Assembly: GCF_029867415.1 (NCBI RefSeq)
Contig: NC_081181.1
Coordinates: forward strand, 76,976,144-77,040,143
Source of the DNA: Vicia villosa
Taxonomy: Eukaryota; Streptophyta; Magnoliopsida; Fabales; Fabaceae
Length of the DNA: 64,000 bases
Direction of reading: 5' to 3'
Within the stretch, counting starts at the first letter, position 1; each line of letters starts with the position of its first letter. The position numbers and the translations under genes are program-made. The notes under the pieces are model-generated. The model had not been told where the DNA came from and made no database searches. It worked only from the letters and a program-made list of their open reading frames with translations. Below, piece after piece: positions 53,584 through 64,000 of this stretch.

Positions 53584-56500
53584 AATTTGCCGTATTCCGT
53601 ATTTCTTAAATGTACCGTTTATTCGTCGTACTGTTCAATATAGTATGTGATATTTGTACTGTCAGTATTAAATGTTGTACTATTTGTCATAATATTGCTT
53701 AATTACTAAGATAATATTTTGTGTGTTTTCTGCCAGTCAAATATTCCTATTTCTGTGCATTAAATGATTTTCAGGGTTATTATCGGTAATTTTGCCCGCA
53801 TACCGTAAATATTAGTTATTTATTATGTCTGTGTTTTTCTAACAAGTCATGTAAATAAACTTTCATTTTTCACATAAAACAAAAACAAAAAACAACAAAA
53901 AAGAAAATTAACTTTGACTGTTGATTTTTCACTCTAACTGCTACATCAATACCTGAACAGTCAGTCGACAGCCAAACTGCTGGCAGTACAATTCTCAGTG
54001 TTTTGTACCATCAATCAAATCAATCTTTCACAATTCAAAATTCCAAGATTTTTGTTCTATAAGTCTTCTGAATATCACGCGATTAGCAGAGACTCAACAA
54101 TGCACAAAAATCAGGTACGCTTAACTGTCTCCTACACAAACAGTCCCTAATCAGGGTTTTTCTTGTTTTACAGGAGCAACAAGTTTTTGAGAGCTCAAAT
54201 GGATTTCATACACATCCATATATCTCAAAGTACCATCATACAAATTTTCAAACTTCAATTCACTCAGACGCACCGTCAGCAGCTCAAACAGTCAACAGAC
54301 GACCCGTTTGACCAAAAAAGTCAACAGACAGTCAAAAATGAAATTTTTTGTCAAAGTCCATATTTTGTCAAAGGATTCATCATTTGATCATTGGATGATC
54401 ATAATTCATCAAGGAAAGATCAAAAATCAACAAAACCCTAAGATTCAAAATTAGGGTTTTTGCCTGAAAAGTCAACTCAACTTTGACTGATCATAACTCT
54501 CTCATCCTTCATCCAAAAAATTCAAACCAAAGCTTGTTTTGAAGGAAATTCAATTATCTTTCAAATGCCATTGATCCCATGGTCATTGGATTCACCATTT
54601 GAAAAATATGATCAAAGACATTACAGGTCATTTTCAAAGTCAACAAAAAGACACTTTTTTCAAAAGGACACACAAGGAGCTTCAAAAATCATTTTGACAT
54701 GAGACCAAAGACATTGGTTAGAGGACTCTTTGAGGTTTCCAAAAAGTGCAAGAACTCCTTCATATGACAAAAATTGAAGGATTTACACCTTGTTGAAGTT
54801 GGCTAAATTTTGGGAAAATGCATGAAATCAACATTGCTCAAAAATGTATTTTTTCCAAATGGGGCCAAGTTTTCAGCATTCAAACATCATTTCCATGATG
54901 TTATGGGCCTCCCACGACCAAGACTAAGCCCATACCTTTTTTATCCATTTTTTGCATGATTTTATCTTACTTTAAGATTAAAATTAAAAGGAAAATGCAT
55001 GGATAATGGTAGCTTAACTTCCAAGCATGACTCACCTCAAAGAATCTTCATCTTTCTGCAGAGGATTGAAGGACAAGGCAGGTGCATTGAAGGCAAGATG
55101 ACTTGGTCAAGAATTCAAGCTTTTTTATATTAAAAAATGCAAAGTTTCAACAAAGGCAACTAAGACACATCTTAGCTTCATTTCTAAGCACACATAGCTT
55201 ATAAATAAGCTATCTTAGTTCAGCAAAGAAGAGGACACGAATTCAGAAGCATAGCATAGCATATAACACTTGTAATCGCTTCAAAAAATTCAAAGAAAAA
55301 CTCAAATTCGAATTTGTAATTTCAGTCCATTTCAATACAAACTAAACATTCATACACCTTCCTTAAACATCACTGAAACTATCTCAATCAATTACAAGCC
55401 TTGAAGCTCACTGAATCGAGCTACACAGGTCAAAGTTTGTTCAAACTAAAATCAATTCGTATCTGGTTATTCACACATGTTTAACAAGATGTAGACATAC
55501 TATTGAGTTTGGTTTGAGGTGTAGATCATTTCTGGAAACTTAATTGAAGTTTGGACACGCATAAACGAAACTACCATTTTAGGGTTCATAGCTTCAAATT
55601 TAGGGCTTTCCAAATTAGGCAAAATTAGAAGTTCTAAATAGCACCATTAGGTTCGTATGGACAAAACGAATTGAATGGTACCATCGCGCTAAATGTATGT
55701 GTGCGTTTGACCCTATTCGCTATTATTACCAGGTGTAAAAGATTAGGTTTTTTACACCACCTGCAAATGAACGGTGTAAAAACCTATCTGAAGGTTGAAG
55801 ATGATGCGTGGCGCCCTCTGATTCGCTGGGAGGCGCGCGCGTGTTTTTTAAATTAACTTGGAATTCAGTGTTTTGCAGGTATTCCACGTGTTATGGTCCC
55901 TCACCATCTGGGCCTTCTGATCCATCCATCAACTCATCCAACGCTCCAGATCATGCATGCACACCATGCTCCCTCACAAACAACCACACAGGATCAGTAT
56001 CCTTTATTTCTATTTTATTTTCTATTTTTATTTTAATTTCTTTGTTAAATTAATTAAAAATAGTTTTAAAAATCCAAAAAATACACAAAAAATATTTTTA
56101 GACTTCTAAAATAATATACTATTTTATGAAATAAAAATATTTTATTTTTCTTCAAAATTTCAATATTTTGCATAATTAATTAGTATATATTTATATATTT
56201 GCTTTTTAATTATTCTAACCAATCAAAAAATCATAAAAAAAATTGTTCTTTATATTAAATATTGTTTATATATTATAAACTAATTTTGTACATATTTTGA
56301 ATAATTTTCTTTTTAAGCTTTAATTATTTGTATAATTATTTGCATAATTATGTTTTAATTAACTTAAATTAACTTAAATCATTTCCAAAAATTCCAAAAA
56401 AATTAGTTTTGTTTTAAAATTAATTGACAAATATTTTGTACATATTTTGAACTTATTTCTAGGTTTAAATCTATTTTCATCTTTTTTCTTCATTTTAATT

Positions 56501-57494
56501 TAATTAATTATGCATTAATTATAATTAAAATCAATCATAAAAAATCCAAAAAAACATGCCTTTTATTTTTCTTGCAATTTAAAATTCCTAGATAAATGTA
56601 TAGGATGTCAAATTCATGTAAATAGGCTAGTTTACATTTCCCGCACAATCGATGTAATAGCGTAGATTTACTTTCCGCACTTTACATTTCCGCATTTTAA
56701 TTTCCAGCAAATATAAACTGCGTGTATGTCAAAGATAAAATTGAACCGTTAGATCACTAACTTCAAAGATAAATATCTGAATCCAATCACAATCACACTT
56801 GCACCTCTTCAGGTAATCCCTTCACAATCTATCAAAATCAAAGTCAAATTCAACTGCTTCGAGTACAAAATCGAACCTTGCTTTTATATCCGGAGAAAGG
56901 ATAGATTTTTAAAGGAAACAGGATAAAGACCTTACAACTCAGGGTAGACCTCCTAGTTTGCTTGCTCCAATCAAAACAAACAAAATTCTCATACACTGTT
57001 GATTTTTCAAAACTTTCAAAAAAGACAATACTTTGTATACATCCAAACACGGATTATTACAAAGTTAACGTTCTTTTCAAAACATCTTTCGAAAGATAAA
57101 CAAGCATTTTGTATACATCCACACACGGATCATTACAAAATTCAAATTACAAAGGTATTTGAAACCACATATGAGCAATTTCAGAGCAATTGAAAAGTGA
57201 TCGAAAAACAAGTGAGCTAAGCAAACTTAAGAGCCCATGGATAACCATGGATACAAAGGGTGCTAACACCTTCCCTTTGTATAACCTACCCCCTTACCCA
57301 GAATTTCTTAAAGGTCTTTTTTCTGTTTCTTTTATAAACCTTTCCTTAATTGGATAAAATAAAAGGTCGGTGGCGACTCTGTGATATTTTCAAAAGTGCG
57401 AAAGCATTAAGCGACAAAAAAGAGCCAGTTCACGTATCTCTACAGATCAGAGGTATGGCCCGGTATTAAAAAAAAAATCGGAGGTCCACAGAAC

Positions 57495-57512
57495 TGGCGA
57501 CTCTGCTGGGGA
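57495..57512 (+). promoter_or_regulatory. tRNA-Arg-type primer-binding site of Ogre K
   Basis: TGGCGACTCTGCTGGGGA, 4 bp after the LTR end. It is characteristic of Ogre elements and identical to the sites of B and H. Confidence 0.95.
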
Positions 57513-58169
57513 ATATACTTTCAAAAACAAAATGTTTTCAAAAGGGGTTACCTTAAGAGAATAGATCACTTCGATGTTTTCAATTGTTTGACTTGATTGC
57601 TTTATTTTTCAAAGGCTTGTTTGGGTATTTTGCTTGTGTGAAAGATTCTAACCCGAATCTCGAGATACCTTAAGTATATGACAATAGACCAAGGAAACTG
57701 TACGGCATGTACCGATACGGTTGATCTGGTAGTCATCGTTAGTGCGACACTTTGGTTTATACTGATGTCCCTTGAAAACGATCAAGGAGTATATTAGGCT
57801 TCCGAAATGTCATTAAACACTAATTTGTCTTAGAACCTTTTTAGTTGAACTTGACTTGTGGCCTATTAAGTGGCTAGCTTTGAAATAGATCGAAGTTAGT
57901 TATCCTCGAGGAATATTTTGATCGGCCGCTCGAGCGCCGTATTGAGATGTTACTTCCAAGGATCATAGAACCCGAATCCAATTCTAGGACAGGTTTTAAC
58001 CAACTCAACTTCAGTGGGGAGGGTATCACCTATCAGCTCCATGCAAGCCTTTAAACCTAAGGCTATTGTTTGATTTGTTTTTGTGTGCCACATGTTTGCA
58101 TCATAAGCATATCATTTTTTGCACCAGACACTTCAAGGATCAAAGAGTTTACCTTTGTTTTTGCAGGTA
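57513..58169 (+). other. Untranslated leader of Ogre K
   Basis: About 660 bp between primer site and ORF1, without a long ORF. It ends with TTTGTTTTTGCAG right before GTAATGG, which looks like a splice acceptor, so ORF1 may be on a spliced RNA. No matching donor was identified. Confidence 0.6.
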
Positions 58170-59513
58170 ATGGCTCCCGCCACCAAAGATTACATCCGAA
58201 TCAACATCTCAACAGTACCATCTGAACTAAAAGACTTAGTGTCAGAATTCCCCAGGAATGTTCAATTCACTGAAAGGCATGGTCACCTACTCCATTTGGT
58301 TACCTCAAAATTTGAAGAAGACATGATACGGGTCCTGTTCCAGTTCTTTGACCCTGAACATCATTGCTTTACCTTTCCTGATTACCAGTTGGTACCCACT
58401 TTGGAAGAATTCTCTGAACTAATGGGATTGCCTGTTCGAAATCAATTACCTTTCACTGGTTTAGAAAGGATTCCAAAACCTGAAGTCATTGCTGCTGCTT
58501 TACATCTGCGGAAATCAGAAATCGAGTCCAATTGGGAAACAAAGAGTGGAGTTAAGGGTTTACTTGCCAAATTCTTATTGGAAAAGGCTCGACTACTGCT
58601 AGAAAACAAAAGTTATCCAGCTTTTGAGGAAGTTATGGCACTTTTGATCTATGGGTTGGTTTTATTCCCTAATCCCGACCAGTTCATAAGTGTACACATC
58701 ATCAACCTTTTCCTAATCCGTAACCCGGTACCAACATTGCTGGGAGACATTCTACATTCTCTACACACTCGTACCATGAAGAAACGAGGAACTCTCATGT
58801 GCTGTATACCACTACTGGCTAGGTGGTTTACATTTCATCTTCCCCGATCAGTGTTGAGAAATGAACAAAGAATGCATTGGTCTCGCAGGATTATGTCTTT
58901 GTCTCATTCAGATATCCGGTGGAACAACTTCTTTCAAAGAGACATTACTATCATTGATCATTGTGGAGAATACCCTAATGTGCCACTCCTTGGCATCAAA
59001 GGAGGCATCACTTACAATCCCTCTTTAGCTCTACGCCAATTCGGATATGCAAGGAGCAACGGTCCTCATGACATGATTATCCATGGCATTGTGTTTGATT
59101 ACGAGAATGATTCTCATAGACACCGACGAAGGTTCATACATGCATGGGGCAGTGTCTATAGAATAGAAAGCAAAACTCTGGGGCAATGGAATTCTATTCC
59201 TATGGAACCCTACCTCAGATGGGTCCGTACTCATGCTCAGAAACTCCTTATGCCATATCCCGCTGTTCTACCTGTGACCATTGAACCAGAGGTTGAAGGA
59301 TATGAACCTCAAGTTATTCTACACCCGGACATGCCAACTGACCTAGAAGAGTTGCAAAAATCTTGGGTTCAACTCAAAGAGGAAAGAGACACCTTCAAAT
59401 CATACTGTCAAGACTATGAGAGAAGGATATTGGAGCTCACCGGACAGCTTCAAGAAGAACAGCAGATCAACACATTCCTGGGGGCAAAGAGAAAGCGTCC
59501 ACGGGAGACCTGA
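58170..59513 (+). CDS. Ogre ORF1 protein (plant-mobile-domain-like, 447 aa)
   Basis: An intact frame starting MAPATKDYIRINISTVPSEL; an upstream in-frame ATG at 58119 is less likely because a splice-acceptor-like TTTTTGCAG lies in between. The N-terminal two thirds contain FTFPDYQLVPTLEEFSELMG, KGLLAKFLLEKARLL, LIYGLVLFPNPDQFIS and WSRRIMSLSHSDIRWN, the pattern of the plant-mobile-domain-like ORF1 placed before gag only in Tat/Ogre elements. The last about 70 residues (ELQKSWVQLKEERDTFKSY onward) form a coiled coil and end in a basic KRKRPRET, possibly a nuclear signal. Its biochemical role is unknown; it may help assembly or nuclear entry. No stop or frameshift is present, in line with the young age of K. 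Confidence 0.88.
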   Translation: MAPATKDYIRINISTVPSELKDLVSEFPRNVQFTERHGHLLHLVTSKFEEDMIRVLFQFFDPEHHCFTFPDYQLVPTLEEFSELMGLPVRNQLPFTGLERIPKPEVIAAALHLRKSEIESNWETKSGVKGLLAKFLLEKARLLLENKSYPAFEEVMALLIYGLVLFPNPDQFISVHIINLFLIRNPVPTLLGDILHSLHTRTMKKRGTLMCCIPLLARWFTFHLPRSVLRNEQRMHWSRRIMSLSHSDIRWNNFFQRDITIIDHCGEYPNVPLLGIKGGITYNPSLALRQFGYARSNGPHDMIIHGIVFDYENDSHRHRRRFIHAWGSVYRIESKTLGQWNSIPMEPYLRWVRTHAQKLLMPYPAVLPVTIEPEVEGYEPQVILHPDMPTDLEELQKSWVQLKEERDTFKSYCQDYERRILELTGQLQEEQQINTFLGAKRKRPRET

Positions 59514-59683
59514 AGGATCATTTATTTTATTTCTGTCTTGTAAGCCCAAATGAGGCAAAGAAAAAAGAAGCAAAAAAAAAAGAGAAGAAAAAAGAAATAA
59601 ATTGATTAACTAACGTTTGTTTCTTCTTTAACAAATCTAAACTCTAAGATCCTTGAAATATTGCACACACATTTCACTTCATG

Positions 59684-59778
59684 CATTGCATATACATTTC
59701 ATACATTGCATATACATTTCATACATTGCATATACATTTCATACATTGCATTCATATACATTGCACATACATTTCATG
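59684..59778. repeat. 20-bp tandem repeat next to the gap
   Basis: Copies of CATTGCATATACATTTCATA start at 59684, 59704, 59724 and a shortened one at 59744. The array runs into the assembly gap and may be why assembly failed here. Confidence 0.88.
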
Positions 59779-59785
59779 GCATCCA

Positions 59786-59885
59786 NNNNNNNNNNNNNNN
59801 NNNNNNNNNNNNNNNNNNNNNNNNNNNNNNNNNNNNNNNNNNNNNNNNNNNNNNNNNNNNNNNNNNNNNNNNNNNNNNNNNNNNN
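59786..59885. other. Assembly gap (100 N)
   Basis: Exactly 100 N, the usual placeholder for a gap of unknown size. Ogre gag, protease, RT and most of RNase H belong here, so several kilobases are probably missing. Confidence 0.97.
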
Positions 59886-61395
59886 CCCAAATCTAATTCC
59901 TTACAAAGCATATGTGCTGAGTTTGATTCTTTACTTCGAAGAAATCACTTTCGAACACATCCCACGCGAGGAAAATCAACTAGCTGATGCTTTAGCTACC
60001 ATGTCATCCATGTTCAAAGTCAGGTGGGACAACGAGGCGCCTATGATCACCATTTACAGGCAAGATGAACCATCCTATTGCAATGAGATCAATACCGAAG
60101 GAACCGAGGAAGAACCATGGTTCCATGAGGTAAAAAGATATCTCGAAGCTCAGGAGTACCCTGAAGGGGCATCCATTAACGACAGAAAGTTTCTAAGGAG
60201 ATTTGCCGCCAAATTCTTTCTAAGCAATGGAACCCTATACAAACGCAACCATGACTCGACTTTACTTCGCTGTGTAAACAAGAAGGAAGCGGAACAGATC
60301 ATGGAAGAAATACACAATGGTGCCTTTGGTACTCATTCCAGTGGACATACAATGGCTAAAAAGATCCTTAGAGCAGGTTATTACTGGTCTACCATGGAAA
60401 CAGACTGCCATCATCACTCCCGAACATGTCACAAATGCCAGATATACGCTGACAAAGTACATGTACCTCCAGTTCCATTAAGCGTCCTGACGGCTCCTTG
60501 GCCTTTTGCAATGTGGGGTATTGATATGATTGGAGAAATCAAACCTACTGCCTCCAACGGACATCGCTTTATCCTGGTCGCTATTGACTACTTCACAAAG
60601 TGGGTAGAAGCAGCTTCATTTGCTTCTGTCACCAAAAATGTGGTAGCCCGGTTCATCAAATACAATCTCATTTGTCGGTATGGCATCCCTGAACGGATTA
60701 TCACGGACAATGGCACAAATCTGAACAACAGAATGATTACTGAACTTTGCACACAGTTCAAGATCAAGCATCATAATTCCTCTCCATATCAACCAAAGAT
60801 GAACGGCGCGGTGGAAGCTGCCAACAAGAACATCAAGAAAATCATACAAAAAATGACAGTAACCTACAAAGACTGGCATGAGATGTTGCCTTTTGCTCTT
60901 CATGGTTATCGCACATCTGCGCGTACTTCAACAGGGGCAACTCCATTCTCCTTAGTCTATGGTATGGAGGCAGTTCTTCCAATTGAAATTCAGATTCCTT
61001 CCCTAAGGATAATGAAAGAAGCCAATCTAGACGAAGACGATTGGATTCAAACACGGTTGGACCAGATAAACTTGATTGATGAGAAAAGGCTCGCAGCTAT
61101 TTGTCATGGTCAGCTATACCAAAAGCGCATGATCAAAGCCTTCAACAAAAAATTCAAAAGTCAAGCATACCAAACTGGTGGCTTGGTTGTCACACGCATC
61201 ATCTTACCACAAGGTGATCCCAGAGGCAAATGGACTCCCACCTACGAGGGACCCTTCATAATCAAGAAAATATTCTCCGGCGGCGCCATGTTGCTTACCA
61301 CCATGGATGGTGAGGATTTCCCACACCCTGTGAATGCTGACATAGTCAAAAAAATACTTCTCTTAAAAAGAAAAAAAAGCAGCTCGCTAAGTTGA
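59886..61395 (+). CDS. Ogre pol, C-terminal part: end of RNase H and integrase
   Basis: The frame is open from the gap to the stop at 61393. It begins with the last RNase H motif (IPREENQLADALATMSSMF, about 59960). The integrase zinc-binding region follows with THSSGHTMAKKI and CHKC (60427). The core shows the D,D-35-E triad: Asp in WGIDMIG (60523), Asp in ITDNGTN (60706) and Glu in GAVEAANKN (60814), with 35 residues between the last two. GYRTSARTSTGATPFSLVYG and a C-terminal DNA-binding part (GDPRGKWTPTYEGPFIIKKI) complete it. No chromodomain is present, as usual for Tat/Ogre. Integrase inserts the new copy into DNA. It looks functional. The start is missing in the gap. Confidence 0.92.
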
Positions 61396-61545
61396 AAACC
61401 TGAAAGGGCAACTTAGGCAAAAATGAGCGTCTCGGTGGATTGAAAACCCGAAAGGGCGGTCCAGGCAAAAATTAGAGACTAAACAAATACTATCCCGGTA
61501 GGCTGAAAACCTGAAAGGGCGGCCTAGGCAAAAGTTAGGGAATGA
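61384..61545. repeat. GAAAACCTGAAAGGGC repeat after Ogre pol
   Basis: Three copies of a motif of the type TTGAAAACCCGAAAGGGCGG followed by AGGCAAAAATTAG, at about 61390, 61438 and 61500. They start at the pol stop codon and open the 3' UTR of K. Confidence 0.85.
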
Positions 61546-62344
61546 AGCATACAACTGTGTTCCGTTCAGCTGCCTACTCACCATCAAGATTCAACACCTC
61601 AAAGACACCGATCAGTCTAATCACTTTCTTCCAACAAGTGAGGGATGAGATGCTCGAAGACAGATTGGCAATAGCAGAGTTGAAACTTGACTGGATCATT
61701 TTCACATAGCTATCTTCATAAATATTTTCCAAAACTTTCTGACAATTTCCTACTTCTAGGATTGTTGTCTCCCTGTGCTAACCCGCCTATCATGGCTCTT
61801 TTCAATCCAGCTCTTTCAAAAATCACTATTTTCACTTTTTCTGTTTAAATGCGTAAGCGTCCCAATGATAATTTTGAATGAACATATGCATTCGAATATG
61901 ATTGATGTTTACCAGGAAAAACAGGAATGGCATTCAGGAAATGTCCCGACCATCTGGACATTATCCCATCAGAAGGAAATCACCAAGAGAAACGCATTTC
62001 TCAGCAAATTCCTCAAAAAGATTTTCTCTTCAAAAGAAGTCTTATTCCCCAGCAGGTTTGTTCCAGATTACTATCTTCAGAAGGTGTGATCCCCGCACCC
62101 GGACTTGGTCAGATAGTGCATCGGAGGATTATGCATCTTCCTCATTCCCATTTGAAAGGGCATCAGAACTTCCAGTTACCTTTGATTCCCCAAGCAGTAG
62201 TCAAAGATCCTTCAACGGGATACCCGGGTTCTCAAAGAATTTCCCCAGACGAGGATACTCAAGCAAGACAAAAGATCATCAACGATCACAATACATTCAT
62301 GTCCAGCTGACTAGTGGGAATTTATTTTTCCAACTAGAAGCTTG
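61546..62344. other. Ogre K 3' UTR, unique part
   Basis: No domain is recognised. Open frames of 104-147 codons overlap in all three plus-strand frames (61775-62345), without protein-like features I can name; I do not call them genes. Confidence 0.5.
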
Positions 62345-62470
62345 ACACGCATTCACATTCACATTCACATTCACATTCATACATTCATACATTCATACAT
62401 TCATACATTCACATATTCATATTCATACATCATACATCATGCATCATGCGCATGTTCATGCGCATATTCA
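62345..62470. repeat. CATTCA/CATACATT simple repeats
   Basis: Runs of CATTCA, CATTCATA and CATCATG derivatives, a low-complexity block in the 3' UTR of K. Confidence 0.88.
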
Positions 62471-62697
62471 TACACAACATAACATGCATATTTCTCCGGG
62501 AATATCTCACATTTACATGCATCATAAACATTGCATATCACTAACTTGATTTTTCAGGTAGGCAGATATCTTCAACAAAGATGTTCTCAATCACATGCCG
62601 TGTTCACCTGAATTCCATGAACGGTTTTCTCAGATATAATCAAGCCGAAGATTCATTCTGATCACCTACCAACTCAAAAACAGACATCAACGATCAA

Positions 62698-63412
62698 AGC
62701 GATACCTCAGACGGTTCCAGAACGATCTAACGTTGCAGATCTAGAGCGATACCTCAGACGGTTCCAGAACGATCTAACGTTGCAGATCTAGAGCGATACC
62801 TCAGACGGTTCCAGAACGATCTAACATTGCAGATCTAAAGCGATACCTCAGACGGTTCCAGAACGATCTAACGTTGCAGATCTAGAGCGATACCTCAGAC
62901 GGTTCCAGAACGATCTAACGTTGCAGATCTAGAGCGATACCTCAGACGGTTCCAGAACGATCTAACATTGCAGATCTAAAGCGATACCTCAGACGGTTCC
63001 AGAACGATCTAACATTGCAGATCTAAAGCGATACCTCAGACGGTTCCAAAACGATCTAGCATCACAGATCTAAAGCGATACCTCAGACGGTTCCAGAACG
63101 ATCTAACATTGCAGATCTAAAGCGATACCTCAGACGGTTCCAAAACGATCTAACATTGCAGATCTAAAGCGATACCTCAGACGGTTCCAGAACGATCTAA
63201 CGTTGCAGATCTAAAGCGATACCTCAGACGGTTCCAAAACGATCTAGCATCACAGATCTAAAGCGATACCTCAGACGGTTCCAGAACGATCTAACATTGC
63301 AGATCTAAAGCGATACCTCAGACGGTTCCAGAACGATCTAACGTTGCAGATCTAAAGCGATACCTCAGACGGTTCCAGAATGATCTAACATCAAAGATCT
63401 AAAGCTGATACC
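62698..63412. repeat. 47-bp tandem-repeat array in the Ogre K 3' UTR
   Basis: About 15 copies of a 47-bp unit containing GCGATACCTCAGACGGTTCC and AGAACGATCTAACGTTGCAG. Variants (CGTTG or CATTG, CTAGA or CTAAA, TAGCATCAC) recur in a pattern: copies 1-3 are repeated as 4-6, giving a 141-bp higher-order period, and a four-copy pattern appears later. Degenerate copies follow to about 63535. Such 3'-UTR arrays of Ogre are known sources of satellite DNA. Confidence 0.93.
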
Positions 63413-63792
63413 TAAAACGGTTCCACAATGATCAACTTTCAAAATCTAAAGCAGAAAAAACTTTGGACAAGTTCCGTAGCAATCATCCTCCAAGACTTAA
63501 AGCGGTAACCTTGGACGGTTCCGAAACAGTCAACACAAAGACTTTCAAATCCTTCATCAAGATATAATCAATGGATTCATTCTGATGAACAAACCATCAA
63601 CACATTTACCAGGTGGCATCTGAAAGCCCATCTCAGGTAATGTTTCAATCTGCCAACAACATTTCGCATACGACATTCAAATGCAACTTCTAACATCTCT
63701 TCCGATCAAGGTAAGTGCAAATTTTCAGGGCATCTAAATATTCAATCATCTTCTACCTTCAGATTTCAGACAATCCCTTCAGGTTTAAGAAG

Positions 63793-63808
63793 ATTGAATA
63801 GGGGCAAC
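63793..63808 (+). promoter_or_regulatory. Polypurine tract of Ogre K
   Basis: GATTGAATAGGGGCAAC-type sequence directly before the 3' LTR start at 63809. Confidence 0.82.
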
Positions 63809-64000
63809 TGTTATACCCCAAAATTTGCCCACATATTTTTCAAGAAAACTCCAATCTGAAAATTAAGGGTCTCATATAATCATGGATTTTTATTTCAACA
63901 AATATCCTGACATATGAAATACTTAGTTTTTAGAATCTTTCTTATACAGTAATTTGGCTTGCAGTTGAATTTATTCTTACGCAAACACCAAATACTGTTT
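63809..64000 (+). mobile_element. Element K: start of the 3' LTR (192 bp, cut by the window end)
   Basis: It looks identical, base for base by eye, to 52799-52990. Confidence 0.93.

Larger units (their letters stand above)
52799..57490 (+). mobile_element. Element K: 5' LTR (4692 bp)
   Basis: It starts TGTTATACCCC and ends GGTCCACA just before the primer site. It contains a TATA box at 53312, a 55-codon ORF at 53416, a long AT-rich stretch (56040-56560), and the shared Ogre-LTR block GGTGCTAACACCTTCCC near 57260. Length is typical of Ogre. Confidence 0.93.
52799..64000 (+). mobile_element. Element K: young Ogre retrotransposon (3' LTR continues beyond the window)
   Basis: 5' LTR, tRNA-Arg primer site, ORF1, 100-N gap, end of RNase H plus integrase, long 3' UTR with tandem repeats, polypurine tract and the start of the 3' LTR. 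The 192 bp of 3' LTR in the window look identical to the start of the 5' LTR, so insertion was recent. ORF1 and integrase are uninterrupted. Gag, protease, RT and most of RNase H must lie in the assembly gap, so the real element is longer than drawn. Confidence 0.93.

Noticed and set aside
54114..54173. An intron in the K LTR (CAG/GTACGC to TTTTACAG)
   Set aside because: The interval of about 60 bp is shorter than usual plant introns and nothing else supports it.
61775..62345. Overlapping frames of 104-147 codons after Ogre pol
   Set aside because: Three overlapping frames with no domain, in a region known to be untranslated in Ogre.
62698..63412. CRISPR-like array
   Set aside because: The units abut without unique spacers and the DNA is plant nuclear.

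Overview
The window is plant nuclear DNA made almost entirely of nested transposable elements, with one recognisable host gene. Giant Tat/Ogre-type Ty3/gypsy LTRs with a tRNA-Arg primer-binding site, a Maximus/SIRE-type copia element with an env-like region, and a BURP gene of the seed-protein (USP) type together suggest a legume of tribe Fabeae (pea, vetch, lentil, Lathyrus). The species cannot be fixed from the sequence. I use letters A to K for the elements.

Layout. 1-6659: 3' untranslated end and 3' LTR of a plus-strand Ogre-type element (A), sitting in the leader of a minus-strand Ogre-type element (B), whose 5' LTR is 6951-9808. B in turn interrupts the integrase of a plus-strand copia element (C, 9809-15757). 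C's reverse transcriptase is split just before its YVDD box by a solo LTR (D, 11011-14365, target duplication CTATG). 15758-18018: AT-rich intergenic DNA with an ATT and an AT microsatellite and a small TIR element. 18019-19556: intact three-exon BURP gene. 19983-26508: degenerate minus-strand LINE (E) carrying two solo LTRs (F, 22338-23815; G, 23973-25424, target duplication CAATG). 26509-47922: decayed SIRE-type copia element (S) with gag, a pol lacking the integrase core, an env-like region and a 3' LTR. Its gag is split by an 11.7-kb non-autonomous Ogre-related element (H, 27673-39401, target duplication CTATC) with nearly identical LTRs. 47923-51559: minus-strand chromovirus remnant (I) without RNase H. 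51560-52798: front part of an older Ogre LTR (J). 52799-64000: a young Ogre (K) inserted in J, with 5' LTR, ORF1, a 100-N assembly gap hiding gag to RNase H, an intact integrase, a 47-bp tandem-repeat array and the first 192 bp of the 3' LTR.

How the parts relate. Elements B, H and K have a visible tRNA-Arg-type primer site. A, H and K show an AATAGGGGC-type polypurine tract, and the Ogre-type LTRs start TGT(C/T)ATACCCC or TGTTGCACCCC. The non-autonomous H could therefore have been copied by an Ogre machinery such as K's.

Main candidates for something undescribed. (1) Three unrelated solo LTRs (D, F, G) each carry arrays of short palindromes in pairs whose centres lie about 21 bp apart (20.5-22), repeated in modules of about 60-90 bp, with a different palindrome sequence in each family. 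(2) Two diverged Ogre LTR copies (J and K) each keep, as the first AUG after the TATA box, an uninterrupted 55-codon ORF for a small two-transmembrane protein. (3) Ogre-type LTRs contain tRNA-like A/B boxes and a shared stem-loop block. No CRISPR, rRNA or genuine tRNA gene was seen.
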